A stretch of 64,000 bases of DNA from Pseudomonas laurylsulfatiphila. GTDB taxonomy: Bacteria; Pseudomonadota; Gammaproteobacteria; Pseudomonadales; Pseudomonadaceae. The stretch lies in contig NZ_NIRS01000010.1 of assembly GCF_002934665.1 (NCBI RefSeq), positions 62,001-126,000 on the forward strand, in the 5' to 3' direction. Positions 56,115 through 64,000 of the stretch are shown here, in pieces; the stretch's first letter is position 1; each line of letters opens with the position of its first letter. A model generated the notes under the pieces. The model worked only from the letters and a program-made list of their open reading frames with translations. It was not told the DNA's origin and did no database searches. A program made the translations under genes and the position numbers.

Positions 56115-56222
56115 GTAGGAGCTGCCGCAGGCTGCGATCTTTTGATTTTGCTTTTGAAGTCTTGCATCAGCAGGAGCAATGAAACACAAGATCAAAAGAT
56201 CGCAGCCTGCGGCAGCTCCTAC
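56115..56222. repeat. REP pair, GATCGCAGCCT family, overlapping the cbpM stop
   Basis: GTAGGAGCTGCCGCAGGCTG and its inverted partner. The distal copy covers the stop codon of cbpM (56219-56221). Confidence 0.9.
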
Positions 56223-56524
56223 TCCACCAGCAACCGCCCCAATCGCTGCTTGAGCATGCGGTTCTCGGCGCGCAGCTGCTGCACCTCTTCGAGCAGGTCC
56301 AGCGCCAGGGCGACGCCTTCCCACTCCAGGTCAAGGTCGCGCCGCAGCTTGGCGGCGCGCTTGGCCAGGGTCAGCTCATAGTCGTTGAAAACCCAGTCCT
56401 TGGGCTGAGCGCCCTGAGGTTCGAGGATGCCGTGTTCGACGATTTCGATCACGTAGACGTCCGACAGCTCGGTCGCCTCACAGAATTCTGCCATGTCCAG
56501 TTGAACGATCAGGGGACTGCTCAT
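56219..56524 (-). CDS. cbpM: Chaperone modulator CbpM
   Basis: 101-residue MerR-like modulator that binds the J-domain of CbpA and inhibits both its co-chaperone and DNA-binding activities. The N-terminal helix-turn-helix-like part has MAEFCEATELSDVYVIEIVE, followed by a coiled coil (LDLLEEVQQLRAENRMLKQR). It lies 27 bp after cbpA in the same operon. Confidence 0.92.
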   Translation of the reverse strand: MSSPLIVQLDMAEFCEATELSDVYVIEIVEHGILEPQGAQPKDWVFNDYELTLAKRAAKLRRDLDLEWEGVALALDLLEEVQQLRAENRMLKQRLGRLLVE

Positions 56525-56551
56525 TGTCAGTGGCTCCTTGGTTCTAAGGGA

Positions 56552-57499
56552 TCAAAAATGCTCTCGCGGGTCGAACGCGGCTTTTTTCGCCAGCTCCTGC
56601 CACAGGGCCTTGATGTCATCGTCGGATTTCTTCGGCATCACGGCCTTCAATTGCACGAACAGGTAACCGCGTTCACCGGCCTTGTTCATCAGGCCATGGC
56701 CCTTGGCGCGCATGCGCTGGCCGTTCTGGCTGCCGGCCGGCACCTTGAGATTGATCTTGCCGGTCAGGGTCGGCACGGCGACTTCGGCCCCCAGCGCCAG
56801 CTCCCACGGAGCCAGTGGCAAGGTGATGATCAGGTTATCGCCTTCGACGTCGAATTTCGGGTGCGGTGCGAAACGGATCGTCAGGTACAGGTCGCCATTG
56901 GCGCCGCCGCCCACACCCGGAGCGCCCTGCCCCTTGAGGCGAATGCGCTCGCCGTCGACCACACCGGCCGGAATCTTCACGTTCAGGCTTTTGCTGGTGT
57001 TGCTCACATGCTGGCCGGCCGCGTTGTACTGCGGTACCTGGAAGGTGACCTTCTTCGATTCGGTCGACAGTGTTTCTTCGAGAAAAACCCCAAGTTCCAT
57101 TTCCACGTCTTGCCCTCGACGTCCGGTGCTGCGACGCGACTGTCCACCACCACTGAAACCAGGCCCACGGTTGCCGAAGATCGAACTGAAGAAGTCCGAG
57201 AAATCGCCCGTGTCCTGGCCGCCGCCACCAAAACCGCCACGGCTCTGCCAGCCCGGTGGTCCCTGGAACGGCTGACCATGCTGGCCGTAGCGGCGCAGTT
57301 CATCGTATTCGGCGCGTTTGTCGGCGCTTTTCAGCGCTTCATAGGCTTCCGAGGCGTCCTTGAACTTGGCCTCGGCGTCCTTTTCCTTGCTGACGTCAGG
57401 GTGGTATTTGCGCGCCAGCTTGCGATAGGCGGCCTTGATCGCCTTATCGTCTGCGGTCGGTTCCACACCGAGAATCTTGTAATAGTCTTTGAAGTCCAT
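56552..57499 (-). CDS. cbpA: Curved DNA-binding protein CbpA (DnaJ-like co-chaperone)
   Basis: 315-residue DnaJ homologue. It has a J-domain (1-70, with YYKILGVEP and the HPD motif in YHPDVSKEKD), a Gly/Arg/Phe-rich linker (~75-125) and two substrate-binding domains without the zinc finger. It stimulates DnaK and binds curved DNA in stationary phase. ATG57499 begins the J-domain (MDFKDYYK); the frame extends five codons upstream. Confidence 0.95.
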   Translation of the reverse strand: MDFKDYYKILGVEPTADDKAIKAAYRKLARKYHPDVSKEKDAEAKFKDASEAYEALKSADKRAEYDELRRYGQHGQPFQGPPGWQSRGGFGGGGQDTGDFSDFFSSIFGNRGPGFSGGGQSRRSTGRRGQDVEMELGVFLEETLSTESKKVTFQVPQYNAAGQHVSNTSKSLNVKIPAGVVDGERIRLKGQGAPGVGGGANGDLYLTIRFAPHPKFDVEGDNLIITLPLAPWELALGAEVAVPTLTGKINLKVPAGSQNGQRMRAKGHGLMNKAGERGYLFVQLKAVMPKKSDDDIKALWQELAKKAAFDPREHF

Positions 57500-57796
57500 C
57501 GCGGGAATCACCATCCGTTATCAAATCGCGCCACGGGCCATAGCATGCGCTTGTTTGCAGCCGTTGGTTTGACCGATCTCAAATTTGTGACCGGGCGGCG
57601 CAGCAGAAGTTTATCGGCAGCCGGCGGGGCTTCTTGCGAGCACGCCCGCCGCTGTCCGGTTGATGCAGGGTAGTTTGGGGGGAATGCCCCATCTTTCAAG
57701 GCATTGTTTGCGAAGAATTAGCAGATAACCGGCCTTCGAATCTGGCGCGCACTGGCATACACTGCGCGGCCGTTTTTTAACCGGAACCTGAAAGAC
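57500..57796. other. Divergent intergenic region between cbpA and the YegD-like gene
   Basis: 297 bp between divergent chaperone genes, expected to carry both promoters. No clear sigma-70 or sigma-32 element could be assigned by eye, and the short open frame on the minus strand (57508-57699) has no coding features. Confidence 0.45.
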
Positions 57797-59071
57797 ATGA
57801 ACAACGCATCTCCAGCCCGTGCCGTGGGTATCGACTTTGGCACGTCCAACTCCACCGTCGGCTGGCTGCGCCCCGGCGTGGAAACGCTGATCGCGCTGGA
57901 GGACGACAAGATCACCCTGCCGTCAGTGGTCTTCTTCAATATCGAAGAACGTCGCCCGGTGTACGGCCGGCTGGCGCTGCACGAGTACCTGGAAGGCTAC
58001 GAAGGCCGCCTGATGCGCTCGCTCAAGAGCCTGCTGGGTTCCAAGCTGATCAAGCACGACACCAGCGTCCTCGGCACGGCCATGCCGTTCAAGGACCTGC
58101 TCGGGCTGTTCATTGGCCAGCTCAAGAGCCGTGCCGAAGCCGCCGCCGGTCGGGAATTCGAAGAAGTGGTGCTGGGTCGCCCGGTGTTCTTCGTCGATGA
58201 CGATCCAATGGCCGACAAGGAAGCCGAAGACACCCTGGTCGATGTGGCGCGCAAGATCGGCTTCAAGGAAGTCTCGTTCCAGTTCGAACCGATTGCCGCG
58301 GCCTTCGACTACGAGTCGACCATCGAGAAAGAAGAGCTGGTACTGATCGTCGACATCGGCGGCGGTACGTCCGACTTCTCCCTGGTACGCCTGTCGCCGG
58401 AACGTCGTGCTGTGGATAACCGCCAGGACGACATCCTCGCCACCGGCGGCGTGCACATCGGCGGAACCGACTTCGACAAACAACTCTCGCTGGCCGGCCT
58501 GATGCCGCTGTTCGGCTACGGCAGCCGGATGAAGAGCGGCGCCTACATGCCCACCAGCCACCACATGAACCTGGCGACCTGGCACACGATCAACTCGGTG
58601 TACTCGCAGAAATCGCAACTGGCCCTGGGCAGCATGCGCTACGACATCGAGGACACTGGCGGCATCGATCGCCTGTTCAAGCTGATCGAACAGCGCGCCG
58701 GGCACTGGCTGGCGATGGAAGTGGAAGAAACCAAGATCCAGCTGACCCACGCCGACAACCGCCACGTGCCGCTGGACCGCATTGAAGCGGGCCTGAGCGT
58801 GGACTTGAGCCGTGCGCTGTTCGAGTCGGCCATCGACAACCTGCTGGAGCGGGTGCGCAACAGCGTCACCCAATTACTGACAGACGCCGATGTTCGGGTC
58901 GATCAGGTCGACACGGTGTTCTTCACCGGCGGTTCGAGCGGCATCCCGGCGCTGCGCAACAGCGTCTCGGCGATGCTGCCGAAGGCGCGGCATGTGGAAG
59001 GGAACATCTTTGGCAGTATCGGCAGCGGCCTGGCGATCGAGGCTGCGAAACGCTACGGGTCGATGGACTGA
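57797..59071 (+). CDS. yegD: Hsp70-family chaperone, YegD-like
   Basis: Actin-fold ATPase of 424 aa. Phosphate-1 is AVGIDFGTSNSTVGWL, phosphate-2 is LVLIVDIGGGTSDFSL and the adenosine motif is TVFFTGGSSGIPALR. It is shorter than DnaK and lacks the usual substrate-binding and lid domains after residue ~400. Client and partner are unknown. The divergent neighbour cbpA is a DnaJ-type co-chaperone, so a functional link is possible. Confidence 0.92.
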   Translation: MNNASPARAVGIDFGTSNSTVGWLRPGVETLIALEDDKITLPSVVFFNIEERRPVYGRLALHEYLEGYEGRLMRSLKSLLGSKLIKHDTSVLGTAMPFKDLLGLFIGQLKSRAEAAAGREFEEVVLGRPVFFVDDDPMADKEAEDTLVDVARKIGFKEVSFQFEPIAAAFDYESTIEKEELVLIVDIGGGTSDFSLVRLSPERRAVDNRQDDILATGGVHIGGTDFDKQLSLAGLMPLFGYGSRMKSGAYMPTSHHMNLATWHTINSVYSQKSQLALGSMRYDIEDTGGIDRLFKLIEQRAGHWLAMEVEETKIQLTHADNRHVPLDRIEAGLSVDLSRALFESAIDNLLERVRNSVTQLLTDADVRVDQVDTVFFTGGSSGIPALRNSVSAMLPKARHVEGNIFGSIGSGLAIEAAKRYGSMD

Positions 59072-59092
59072 TCCGGTTTCTGCTGTGTCCCC

Positions 59093-59160
59093 CATCGCTG
59101 GCAAGCCAGCTCCTACAGGTATTGTGACGCCCTTTGTAGGAGCTGGCTTGCCAGCGATAG
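59093..59160. repeat. REP pair, CTGGCTTGCCAG family
   Basis: CATCGCTGGCAAGCCAGCTC and its inverted partner between convergent genes. Confidence 0.9.
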
Positions 59161-59188
59161 CGTCAGATCAGGCAATACATCTTTCGGA

Positions 59189-60202
59189 TCAAACCATCCC
59201 CACCTGCTTCAACTCACTCTTCAGATACGCGTAGTAAATCGGCCCCGCCACCACTCCCGGCAGGCCGAACGCGGCCTCGAACACCAGCATCGCCAGCAGC
59301 AACTCCCACGACTTGGCACTGATCTGCCCGCCGACGATGCGCGCGTTGAGGAAGTATTCGAGCTTGTGGATAAAAATCAGGTAACCCAGCGCCGCGACGG
59401 CGACCCAGATCGACAACGACAGACCGACGATGGTGATCAGGGTGTTGGACATCAGGTTGCCGATCACCGGCAACAGGCCGAGCAGGAACGTCAGCACGAT
59501 CAGGGTTTTGGTCAGCGGCAGCTTGATGCCGAACATCGGCAGGATCACCGCCAGGAAAATCCCGGTGAAGAAGGTGTTGAGCAGGGAAATCTTGATCTGG
59601 GCGAACACGATGTTGCGAAACGCCTGAACCAGCAGGTGCAGTCGATCAAACAGCGCCGCCGCCAGCGGTTTGCGCTTGGTCAGATCCGGTACACGCTGCA
59701 ACGCAATAATCGCGCCCAGCACCATGCCGATCAGCAAGGTCACGAACATGTGTGCCGCATCCTTGCCCACCAGTTGCAATTCGCTCAGGTGCTTGCTGAC
59801 CCACTCGCCAATGGCCACACGGAACTCGGCGGCACTGGCCGGCAGATAGGCGTCGATGAACGGCGGCAGTTGCCCGCGCGCGCGGTCGACCACCCCCATG
59901 AATTTGTCGAGGGAAGCGCCAGGGTTTTCCGCCTCGTGCAGCAGGAAGCTGAAGGCACCGGCAAAGATCAGCGACAGTACGCTGACAATCAGAGTCCCCA
60001 GCAATGCCACCGCCAGCCAGCGCGCACGCCGGCCTTCGATCAGCCGTTGCAGTTGCGGGGTGAGCATGTTGACCAGTTCGAACACCAGCAACCCGGCGAG
60101 CAGGCTCGGCAGCAACCGCAGCGGCAGGACCAGCAGCAGCCCGCCAAAAATGATGACCCAGCTGATGACCAGCAAAATTTGACGCTGAGAAAACGTTGGC
60201 AT
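59189..60202 (-). CDS. AI-2E family transporter (PerM-like permease)
   Basis: Inner-membrane protein of 337 aa with about seven helices. The order is two N-terminal hydrophobic segments (QILLVISWVIIFGGLLLVLP and the next), a soluble helical region (~85-150), then paired helices. The C-terminal motif is FGLPGVVAGPIYYAYLKSEL. Members may export autoinducer-like molecules or act as ion antiporters; substrate unknown. Confidence 0.9.
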   Translation of the reverse strand: MPTFSQRQILLVISWVIIFGGLLLVLPLRLLPSLLAGLLVFELVNMLTPQLQRLIEGRRARWLAVALLGTLIVSVLSLIFAGAFSFLLHEAENPGASLDKFMGVVDRARGQLPPFIDAYLPASAAEFRVAIGEWVSKHLSELQLVGKDAAHMFVTLLIGMVLGAIIALQRVPDLTKRKPLAAALFDRLHLLVQAFRNIVFAQIKISLLNTFFTGIFLAVILPMFGIKLPLTKTLIVLTFLLGLLPVIGNLMSNTLITIVGLSLSIWVAVAALGYLIFIHKLEYFLNARIVGGQISAKSWELLLAMLVFEAAFGLPGVVAGPIYYAYLKSELKQVGMV

Positions 60203-60327
60203 ACAGCCTCAAAAACGAACGGCGTAAAAAGGATTGGCAGTCTGCCAGCGATCCGGTGCGAGCACTAGGATTGTGTGGGTCGACCTTGGTGGGGGTTCAG
60301 GTTCTTTTGCCGTGCCCCGACCGGCCT

Positions 60328-60402
60328 CATCGCGAGCAGGCTCGCTCCCACATTTGTCCTGCGTGCCCAGTTCCACTGTGGGAGCGAGCCTGCTCGCGAT
60401 GG
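60328..60402. repeat. REP pair, GCGAGCAGGCTCGC family
   Basis: CATCGCGAGCAGGCTCGCTC and its inverted partner in the gap between psiF and the AI-2E permease gene. A third CAGCTCCCAC fragment follows at 60411-60420. Confidence 0.9.
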
Positions 60403-60437
60403 GGCCCTCACAGCTCCCACATTTTTCAGCCCTATGT

Positions 60438-60746
60438 TTATTTTTTCTTCAGGCAATCACTCATGAACGCCTTGCGCTCATCGCCCTTGAGGGCTTTGGT
60501 GGCGGCGTCGGCGTTGCAGGTTTTCATTTTCTCTTGCTGCGGCGTCAAGGCCTTGCCGGCATCGTTTGCCGCCGGAGTAGCCTTCAGGCAGGTGCTCATG
60601 AAGGCTTTGCGCTCGTCGCCCTTGAGGCTTTTGGCCGTGGCGTCGGCGTTGCAGGTAGTCATCTTTTCCTGTTGGGCTGTGGCGGCGAAGCCCTGGGAGC
60701 AGAGCAGCAAACCGATCATCAACAAAGGGACACGCAAATTCTTCAT
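60438..60746 (-). CDS. PsiF-family small secreted protein
   Basis: 102-residue protein with a signal peptide (1-21, ending GFAA) and two tandem PsiF repeats. Each has the pattern QQEKM-TCNADA--K-LKGDERKAFMS-CLK, with a cysteine pair. ATG60746 has GGAG in CAGGAG upstream. The family takes its name from a phosphate-starvation-inducible E. coli gene; molecular function unknown. Confidence 0.9.
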   Translation of the reverse strand: MKNLRVPLLMIGLLLCSQGFAATAQQEKMTTCNADATAKSLKGDERKAFMSTCLKATPAANDAGKALTPQQEKMKTCNADAATKALKGDERKAFMSDCLKKK

Positions 60747-60810
60747 GGAGTTTTCTCCTGGTCGCCACACCGAGGGGCGCGGCCTCGTACTGAAGTGTAG
60801 ACAACCCCTG

Positions 60811-61617
60811 TTACACCTTCCTGTTCTCCAGATGGCTGCGCCGATACTGCTCCGGCGTACATCCGGCCTGGCGCTGGAACATCGCGATAAACGCCGAGCC
60901 GGTGCTGTAGCCCATGTCGAAAGCGATTTCCTGAATGCTGCGCTGGCTGTCCAGCGCTTCGATCGCCGCCAGAAAACGCAGGCGCTGGCGCCATTCGCCG
61001 AAACTCATGCCCAACTCCCGCACGAACTGCCGCGCCAGGGTGCGTTCGCTGACATGGATGCGTGCGGCCCATTCCGCCAATGGCCGGTTATCCCCGGGCT
61101 CGGCCTGCAATGCTTCCAGAATCCCCAGCAATCCGGGGCTGCTGGCGTAAGGCAGGTAGCACTCGTGCACCGGGGCCTGTTGCAGTTGATCCACCAATAC
61201 CTGGGCCAGACGCTGGTCGGCGGCCTGCTCGGGAATTTGCACGTCCCGGGCGGCGAAGTCCTTGAGGATCGCCTTGAGGATGTCGCTGATGGCCAAGGTA
61301 CAGGCTCGCGACGGCAGATCGGCGCACACCTTGGGCGCCAGGCACACGGCGCGGTAGTTGACCGGTTGGTGGCTATAGAAACTGTGCTCGATCTTTGGCG
61401 GTACCCACACCGCGTATTGCGGAGGCGACATGAAGCGGCTGCCCTCGACGTCCATGTGCAGCACGCCGTGGGCTGCATATTCCAGCGTCCCCCAGGGATG
61501 TCGATGGGGGGCTGCGTATTCGTGGGCGTCGAAATCGGCGTAGCGGAAGTACACCGCCGACGGCAGTTCGCTGAAATCCAGCAGGTCGATGTGTTTACTG
61601 CTCATGCTGTCCGTCAT
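60811..61617 (-). CDS. AraC-family transcriptional regulator
   Basis: 268-residue regulator from ATG61617; ATG61605, with GGA just upstream, is an equally plausible start. The N-terminal cupin sensor has HRHPWGTLEYAAHGVL and WVPPKIEHSFYSH (metal- or ligand-binding His). The C-terminal pair of helix-turn-helix motifs has SERTLARQFVRELGMSFGEW and IAFDMGYSTGSAFIAMFQRQ. It is divergent from the EamA exporter 85 bp away, the same arrangement as E. coli nimR-nimT, so it probably controls that exporter. Confidence 0.9.
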   Translation of the reverse strand: MTDSMSSKHIDLLDFSELPSAVYFRYADFDAHEYAAPHRHPWGTLEYAAHGVLHMDVEGSRFMSPPQYAVWVPPKIEHSFYSHQPVNYRAVCLAPKVCADLPSRACTLAISDILKAILKDFAARDVQIPEQAADQRLAQVLVDQLQQAPVHECYLPYASSPGLLGILEALQAEPGDNRPLAEWAARIHVSERTLARQFVRELGMSFGEWRQRLRFLAAIEALDSQRSIQEIAFDMGYSTGSAFIAMFQRQAGCTPEQYRRSHLENRKV

Positions 61618-61702
61618 CAGGGGCGAGTTGTCCGGATCGAAGTATAGGCTTGCATCCAGACAAGCGGATAATTGCACTTCATTAACGTTCTGGTTTTTCC
61701 CG

Positions 61703-62590
61703 ATGCAATACGCTTATCCCCTGCTGGCCATTTTCATCTGGGCCGGCAATACCGTGATCACCAAAATGTCGGCCGGGGCGATCTTCCCCGCCGAGATCGG
61801 TTTCTACCGCTGGCTGCTGGCCGGTTTGCTGTTCACGCCCTTCATGCTCAAACCGGTGCTCGCCCATTGGCCGCTGATCCGCCCGAAACTGGGCAAGATC
61901 TTTGTCCTCGGTGTTCTCGGCATGGCGGTCTATCAAAGCCTGGCGTACTTCGCCGCGAACCTGACCTCGGCCACCAACATGGGCATCATTCTGTCGCTGA
62001 TGCCGCTGATGTCGCTCGCGATGGCGATCATCAGCCTCGGCCAACGCCTGACCATGGGTGCCCTGGCCGGTGCGGTGCTGTCGTTCGCCGGCGTCCTGGT
62101 AGTGGTGTCGTCCGGCAGCCTGGGCACATTGCTCGAACACGGGGTCAACCTGGGCGACGCGATGATGCTGATCGCCACCCTGGCCTACGCGGTCTACAGC
62201 ACCCTGTTGAAAAAATGGCAGCTGAAACTGCCGCCGCTGGTGCTCTTGTATCTGCAGGTGCTGGTGGCCGTGGTGGTGCTGTTTCCGCTGTTCCTCGCCT
62301 CACCGAAAGTCGGCCCGACCCTGCAGAACATTCCGCTGGTGCTGTACGCCTGCCTGCTGGCTTCGATGGTCGCGCCGTTGGCGTGGATGCAGGCGGTGGT
62401 ACGTTTGGGGCCGAGCCGGACCACGCAGTTTTTCAATTTGTTGCCGTTGATTACCGCATTGATTGCAGCGGTGGTGCTGCATGAACAACTGGCGATGTAC
62501 CACCTGGTGGGTGGTGTGTTGACGCTGGGTGGGGTGATTGTTTCCGAGCGCTGGACGACAGTGTTGGGGCGTAAGGTCGGTGTTGCCTGA
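61703..62590 (+). CDS. EamA-family (DMT) transporter
   Basis: Ten-helix inner-membrane protein of 295 aa with two EamA repeats. The first starts YPLLAIFIWAGNTVITKMSA and the second has GDAMMLIATLAYAVYSTLLK. Substrate unknown; family members export amino acids and metabolites. ATG61703 begins the first helix; the longer frame overlaps the regulator's promoter. Confidence 0.92.
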   Translation: MQYAYPLLAIFIWAGNTVITKMSAGAIFPAEIGFYRWLLAGLLFTPFMLKPVLAHWPLIRPKLGKIFVLGVLGMAVYQSLAYFAANLTSATNMGIILSLMPLMSLAMAIISLGQRLTMGALAGAVLSFAGVLVVVSSGSLGTLLEHGVNLGDAMMLIATLAYAVYSTLLKKWQLKLPPLVLLYLQVLVAVVVLFPLFLASPKVGPTLQNIPLVLYACLLASMVAPLAWMQAVVRLGPSRTTQFFNLLPLITALIAAVVLHEQLAMYHLVGGVLTLGGVIVSERWTTVLGRKVGVA

Positions 62591-62593
62591 TTG

Positions 62594-62670
62594 AAAAGAT
62601 CGCAGCCTTCGGCAGCTCCTACAGTTGGAATGCGTTCCCCTGTAGGAGCTGCCGCAGGCTGCGATCTTTT
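62594..62670. repeat. REP pair, GATCGCAGCCT family
   Basis: AAAAGATCGCAGCCTTCGGC and its inverted partner ending CTGCGATCTTTT, between convergent genes. It could also work as a bidirectional terminator. Confidence 0.9.
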
Positions 62671-62674
62671 GATC

Positions 62675-63565
62675 TTATAGACCCGCCGCTTGCAGTCGCG
62701 CCGCATGCTCGACAAACAAACGGACCGGCTCTGCCCCCTTGCCCACCAGCCCCAGCGACTGGTTGACGATATCGAAGTGATCCAGCGGATACTCATCGCC
62801 AATCACCGTGCCCAGGTGCGAGCTGTAGCGCCCGACCATGCCGTCGCAATGCCCGGCTTCACGGACGAAGGTTTTAGCGAATAACCGGCAACTGCGGTTG
62901 GTACCGTCCAGCAGATTGCGCCCGCGATCGGTAATGCCCGGCTGCAAGGTGCCGGACCAGGAGTAATAACGCACGCCGTTGACCTCTTCCGGCCCGTGAC
63001 CGCCCCAGGTTTCGGGCAAGCCCTGTGGATAACGCCGGTTGAACAGCGCCACACCAGCGCTGGTGAGGGAGAGATGGGACGCATGGATATCCACCGGCAG
63101 CTTCGGCCCGCGGTAACCGGTATCCAGCCACCCCATCAGCGCGCTGACCATCCGCAGCAAAAAACAGAGCAGATGACCACGGACGCTGTCATGGGGGTAA
63201 TGCTTGTGCAGATAATCGGCAAGCTCCGAACCATGGTTCGGCCCCGCCACCGAGGTCACCGACGCCACCAGGTCCGGACGCTTGGCCGCGGCGTAACGAG
63301 CGGTCAGCGAGCCCTGGCTATGGCCTATCAGGTTGACCTTGTCGGCCCCGGTTTCCCGCAGGATTTCGTCGATACGTGCCAGCAATTGCTCGCCGCGTAC
63401 TTCGTTCGAATTAAGCGGCGAGACCTGCACGGCGAACACCACGGCCCCACCACGACGCAGCGCCTCGACGATCCCGTACCAGTACGGATAAAGCACCAAG
63501 CGGATGAACCCGAGCATTCCCGGGACCAGCACCAGCGGGTAGCGCGGGGCAGAACCTTGCGACAT
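62675..63565 (-). CDS. Alpha/beta-hydrolase, triacylglycerol lipase family I.1/I.2-like
   Basis: 296-residue hydrolase with the nucleophile elbow NLIGHSQGSLTARYAA (catalytic Ser) and SVAGPNHGSELADYL. A C-terminal DHFDIVNQ supplies the likely catalytic His, and the Asp is likely near GHCDGMVG. This is the layout of Pseudomonas LipA/LipC lipases. Two oddities: no signal peptide, although relatives are secreted, and the oxyanion HG motif of VLVHGMLGF reads VLVPGMLGF. The ATG at 63565 has AAGGA upstream. A cytoplasmic lipase or esterase seems likely. Confidence 0.85.
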   Translation of the reverse strand: MSQGSAPRYPLVLVPGMLGFIRLVLYPYWYGIVEALRRGGAVVFAVQVSPLNSNEVRGEQLLARIDEILRETGADKVNLIGHSQGSLTARYAAAKRPDLVASVTSVAGPNHGSELADYLHKHYPHDSVRGHLLCFLLRMVSALMGWLDTGYRGPKLPVDIHASHLSLTSAGVALFNRRYPQGLPETWGGHGPEEVNGVRYYSWSGTLQPGITDRGRNLLDGTNRSCRLFAKTFVREAGHCDGMVGRYSSHLGTVIGDEYPLDHFDIVNQSLGLVGKGAEPVRLFVEHAARLQAAGL

Positions 63566-63672
63566 GGGTGGACATCCTTGTGGTCGGGTGGTGACGCAAG
63601 GCGCAATGCAAGACATCCGCCAAGCATCGCCAGCGAAGATGACAACTCGACGACAAGTCTATGTCATCCGCC

Positions 63673-63978
63673 CTACTTCAACCCCGCCACGCCCGCCACG
63701 ATCAGCCCGACCGAGACCAGCTTGATCACGCTCAGGCTTTCCCCCAGCAGCGCGAACCCGAGAAACACCGTGCCTAGCGATCCGATGGCGGTCCAGATCG
63801 GGTACGCAATGCTCACGGGTAACTCGCGCATGGCCAGGGTCAGGAAGTAGATCCCGCCCACAGCGGCCACCACCGTGATCAGCGAAGGCCAGAGCCGGGT
63901 GAAGCCCTCGGCGTATTTCATGCCCATGGCGAAGGTGACTTCGAACCCGGCGGCGACCAGCAGAAAAAGCCAGGCCAT
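63673..63978 (-). CDS. Small multidrug resistance (SMR) family transporter
   Basis: 101-residue, four-helix membrane protein. The essential membrane glutamate is in VAAGFEVTFAMGMKY, and YPIWTAIGSLGTVFLGFALLG is the helix-3/4 signature. It is closer in feel to the SugE/Gdx branch than to EmrE, but the Trp after the glutamate in Gdx is Phe here. Exports small cations such as guanidinium or quaternary amines; substrate unproven. GGGGAG lies six bases before the ATG. Confidence 0.9.
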   Translation of the reverse strand: MAWLFLLVAAGFEVTFAMGMKYAEGFTRLWPSLITVVAAVGGIYFLTLAMRELPVSIAYPIWTAIGSLGTVFLGFALLGESLSVIKLVSVGLIVAGVAGLK

Positions 63979-64000
63979 CTAGAACTCCCCGGCCAGCGCC

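Noticed and set aside
57508..57699. Small gene upstream of cbpA
   Set aside because: No ribosome-binding site, no recognisable domain and it occupies the expected divergent promoter region.

Overview
The window is GC-rich, gene-dense gammaproteobacterial chromosome. Gene content and order (gcbA-ctpL-dsbD-aroQ-accBC-prmA-dusB-fis-purHD-retS, a cob cluster, urt/ure genes) match Pseudomonas. The three abundant REP families and the NEL-type giant protein point to the P. fluorescens group. This is inferred from remembered gene families; no database search was possible. No rRNA, tRNA or CRISPR array was seen.

Layout. (1) 1-18.9 kb, core genome: a diguanylate cyclase (gcbA), a chemoreceptor (ctpL-like), dsbD, aroQ-accB-accC, prmA, a zinc-ribbon/DUF3426 membrane protein, dusB-fis, purH, purD, the hybrid kinase retS and a MarC-family protein. 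(2) 19-28.5 kb, cobalamin ring synthesis: cobG-cobH-cobI-cobJ on the minus strand and cobL-cbiD-cobK on the plus strand. Two AT-richer orphan genes sit on either side of cobGHIJ and appear to be distant relatives of each other. (3) 28.5-38.7 kb, metal uptake: two DUF2946 proteins around a PCu(A)C copper chaperone, an OprC-type TonB-dependent copper receptor, a PepSY membrane protein and a BtuFCD/FecBCD-type ABC importer. An IS110-family element (32503-33654) interrupts a REP between the receptor and PepSY. (4) 39-49.4 kb, urea: urtABCDE (ABC urea importer), ureD, ureA, two GNAT acetyltransferases, ureB and ureC. Convincing sigma-54 promoters precede urtA and ureD, and a pair of NtrC-like sites 32 bp apart precedes ureD. 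ureEFG are not in the window. (5) 49.4-64 kb, accessory and stress genes: a ~1,756-residue LRR-NEL protein (predicted E3 ubiquitin ligase effector or toxin), a divergent histidine kinase, cbpA-cbpM, a YegD-like Hsp70, an AI-2E-family permease, PsiF, a divergent AraC regulator/EamA exporter pair, a lipase-like hydrolase and an SMR transporter.

The most informative find is the IS110 element. Its ends can be fixed to the base because it splits a canonical REP at a CT core. Its 208-bp left non-coding end folds into two guide-bearing loops. One loop matches both halves of the REP target; the other matches both element ends. This is the architecture of a bridge RNA. The abutted ends of an excised circle would also create a promoter with a 17-bp spacer. 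A 39-bp relic of the same right end (38/39 identical) lies in another REP-like site at 8351-8389, 24 kb away in the opposite orientation.
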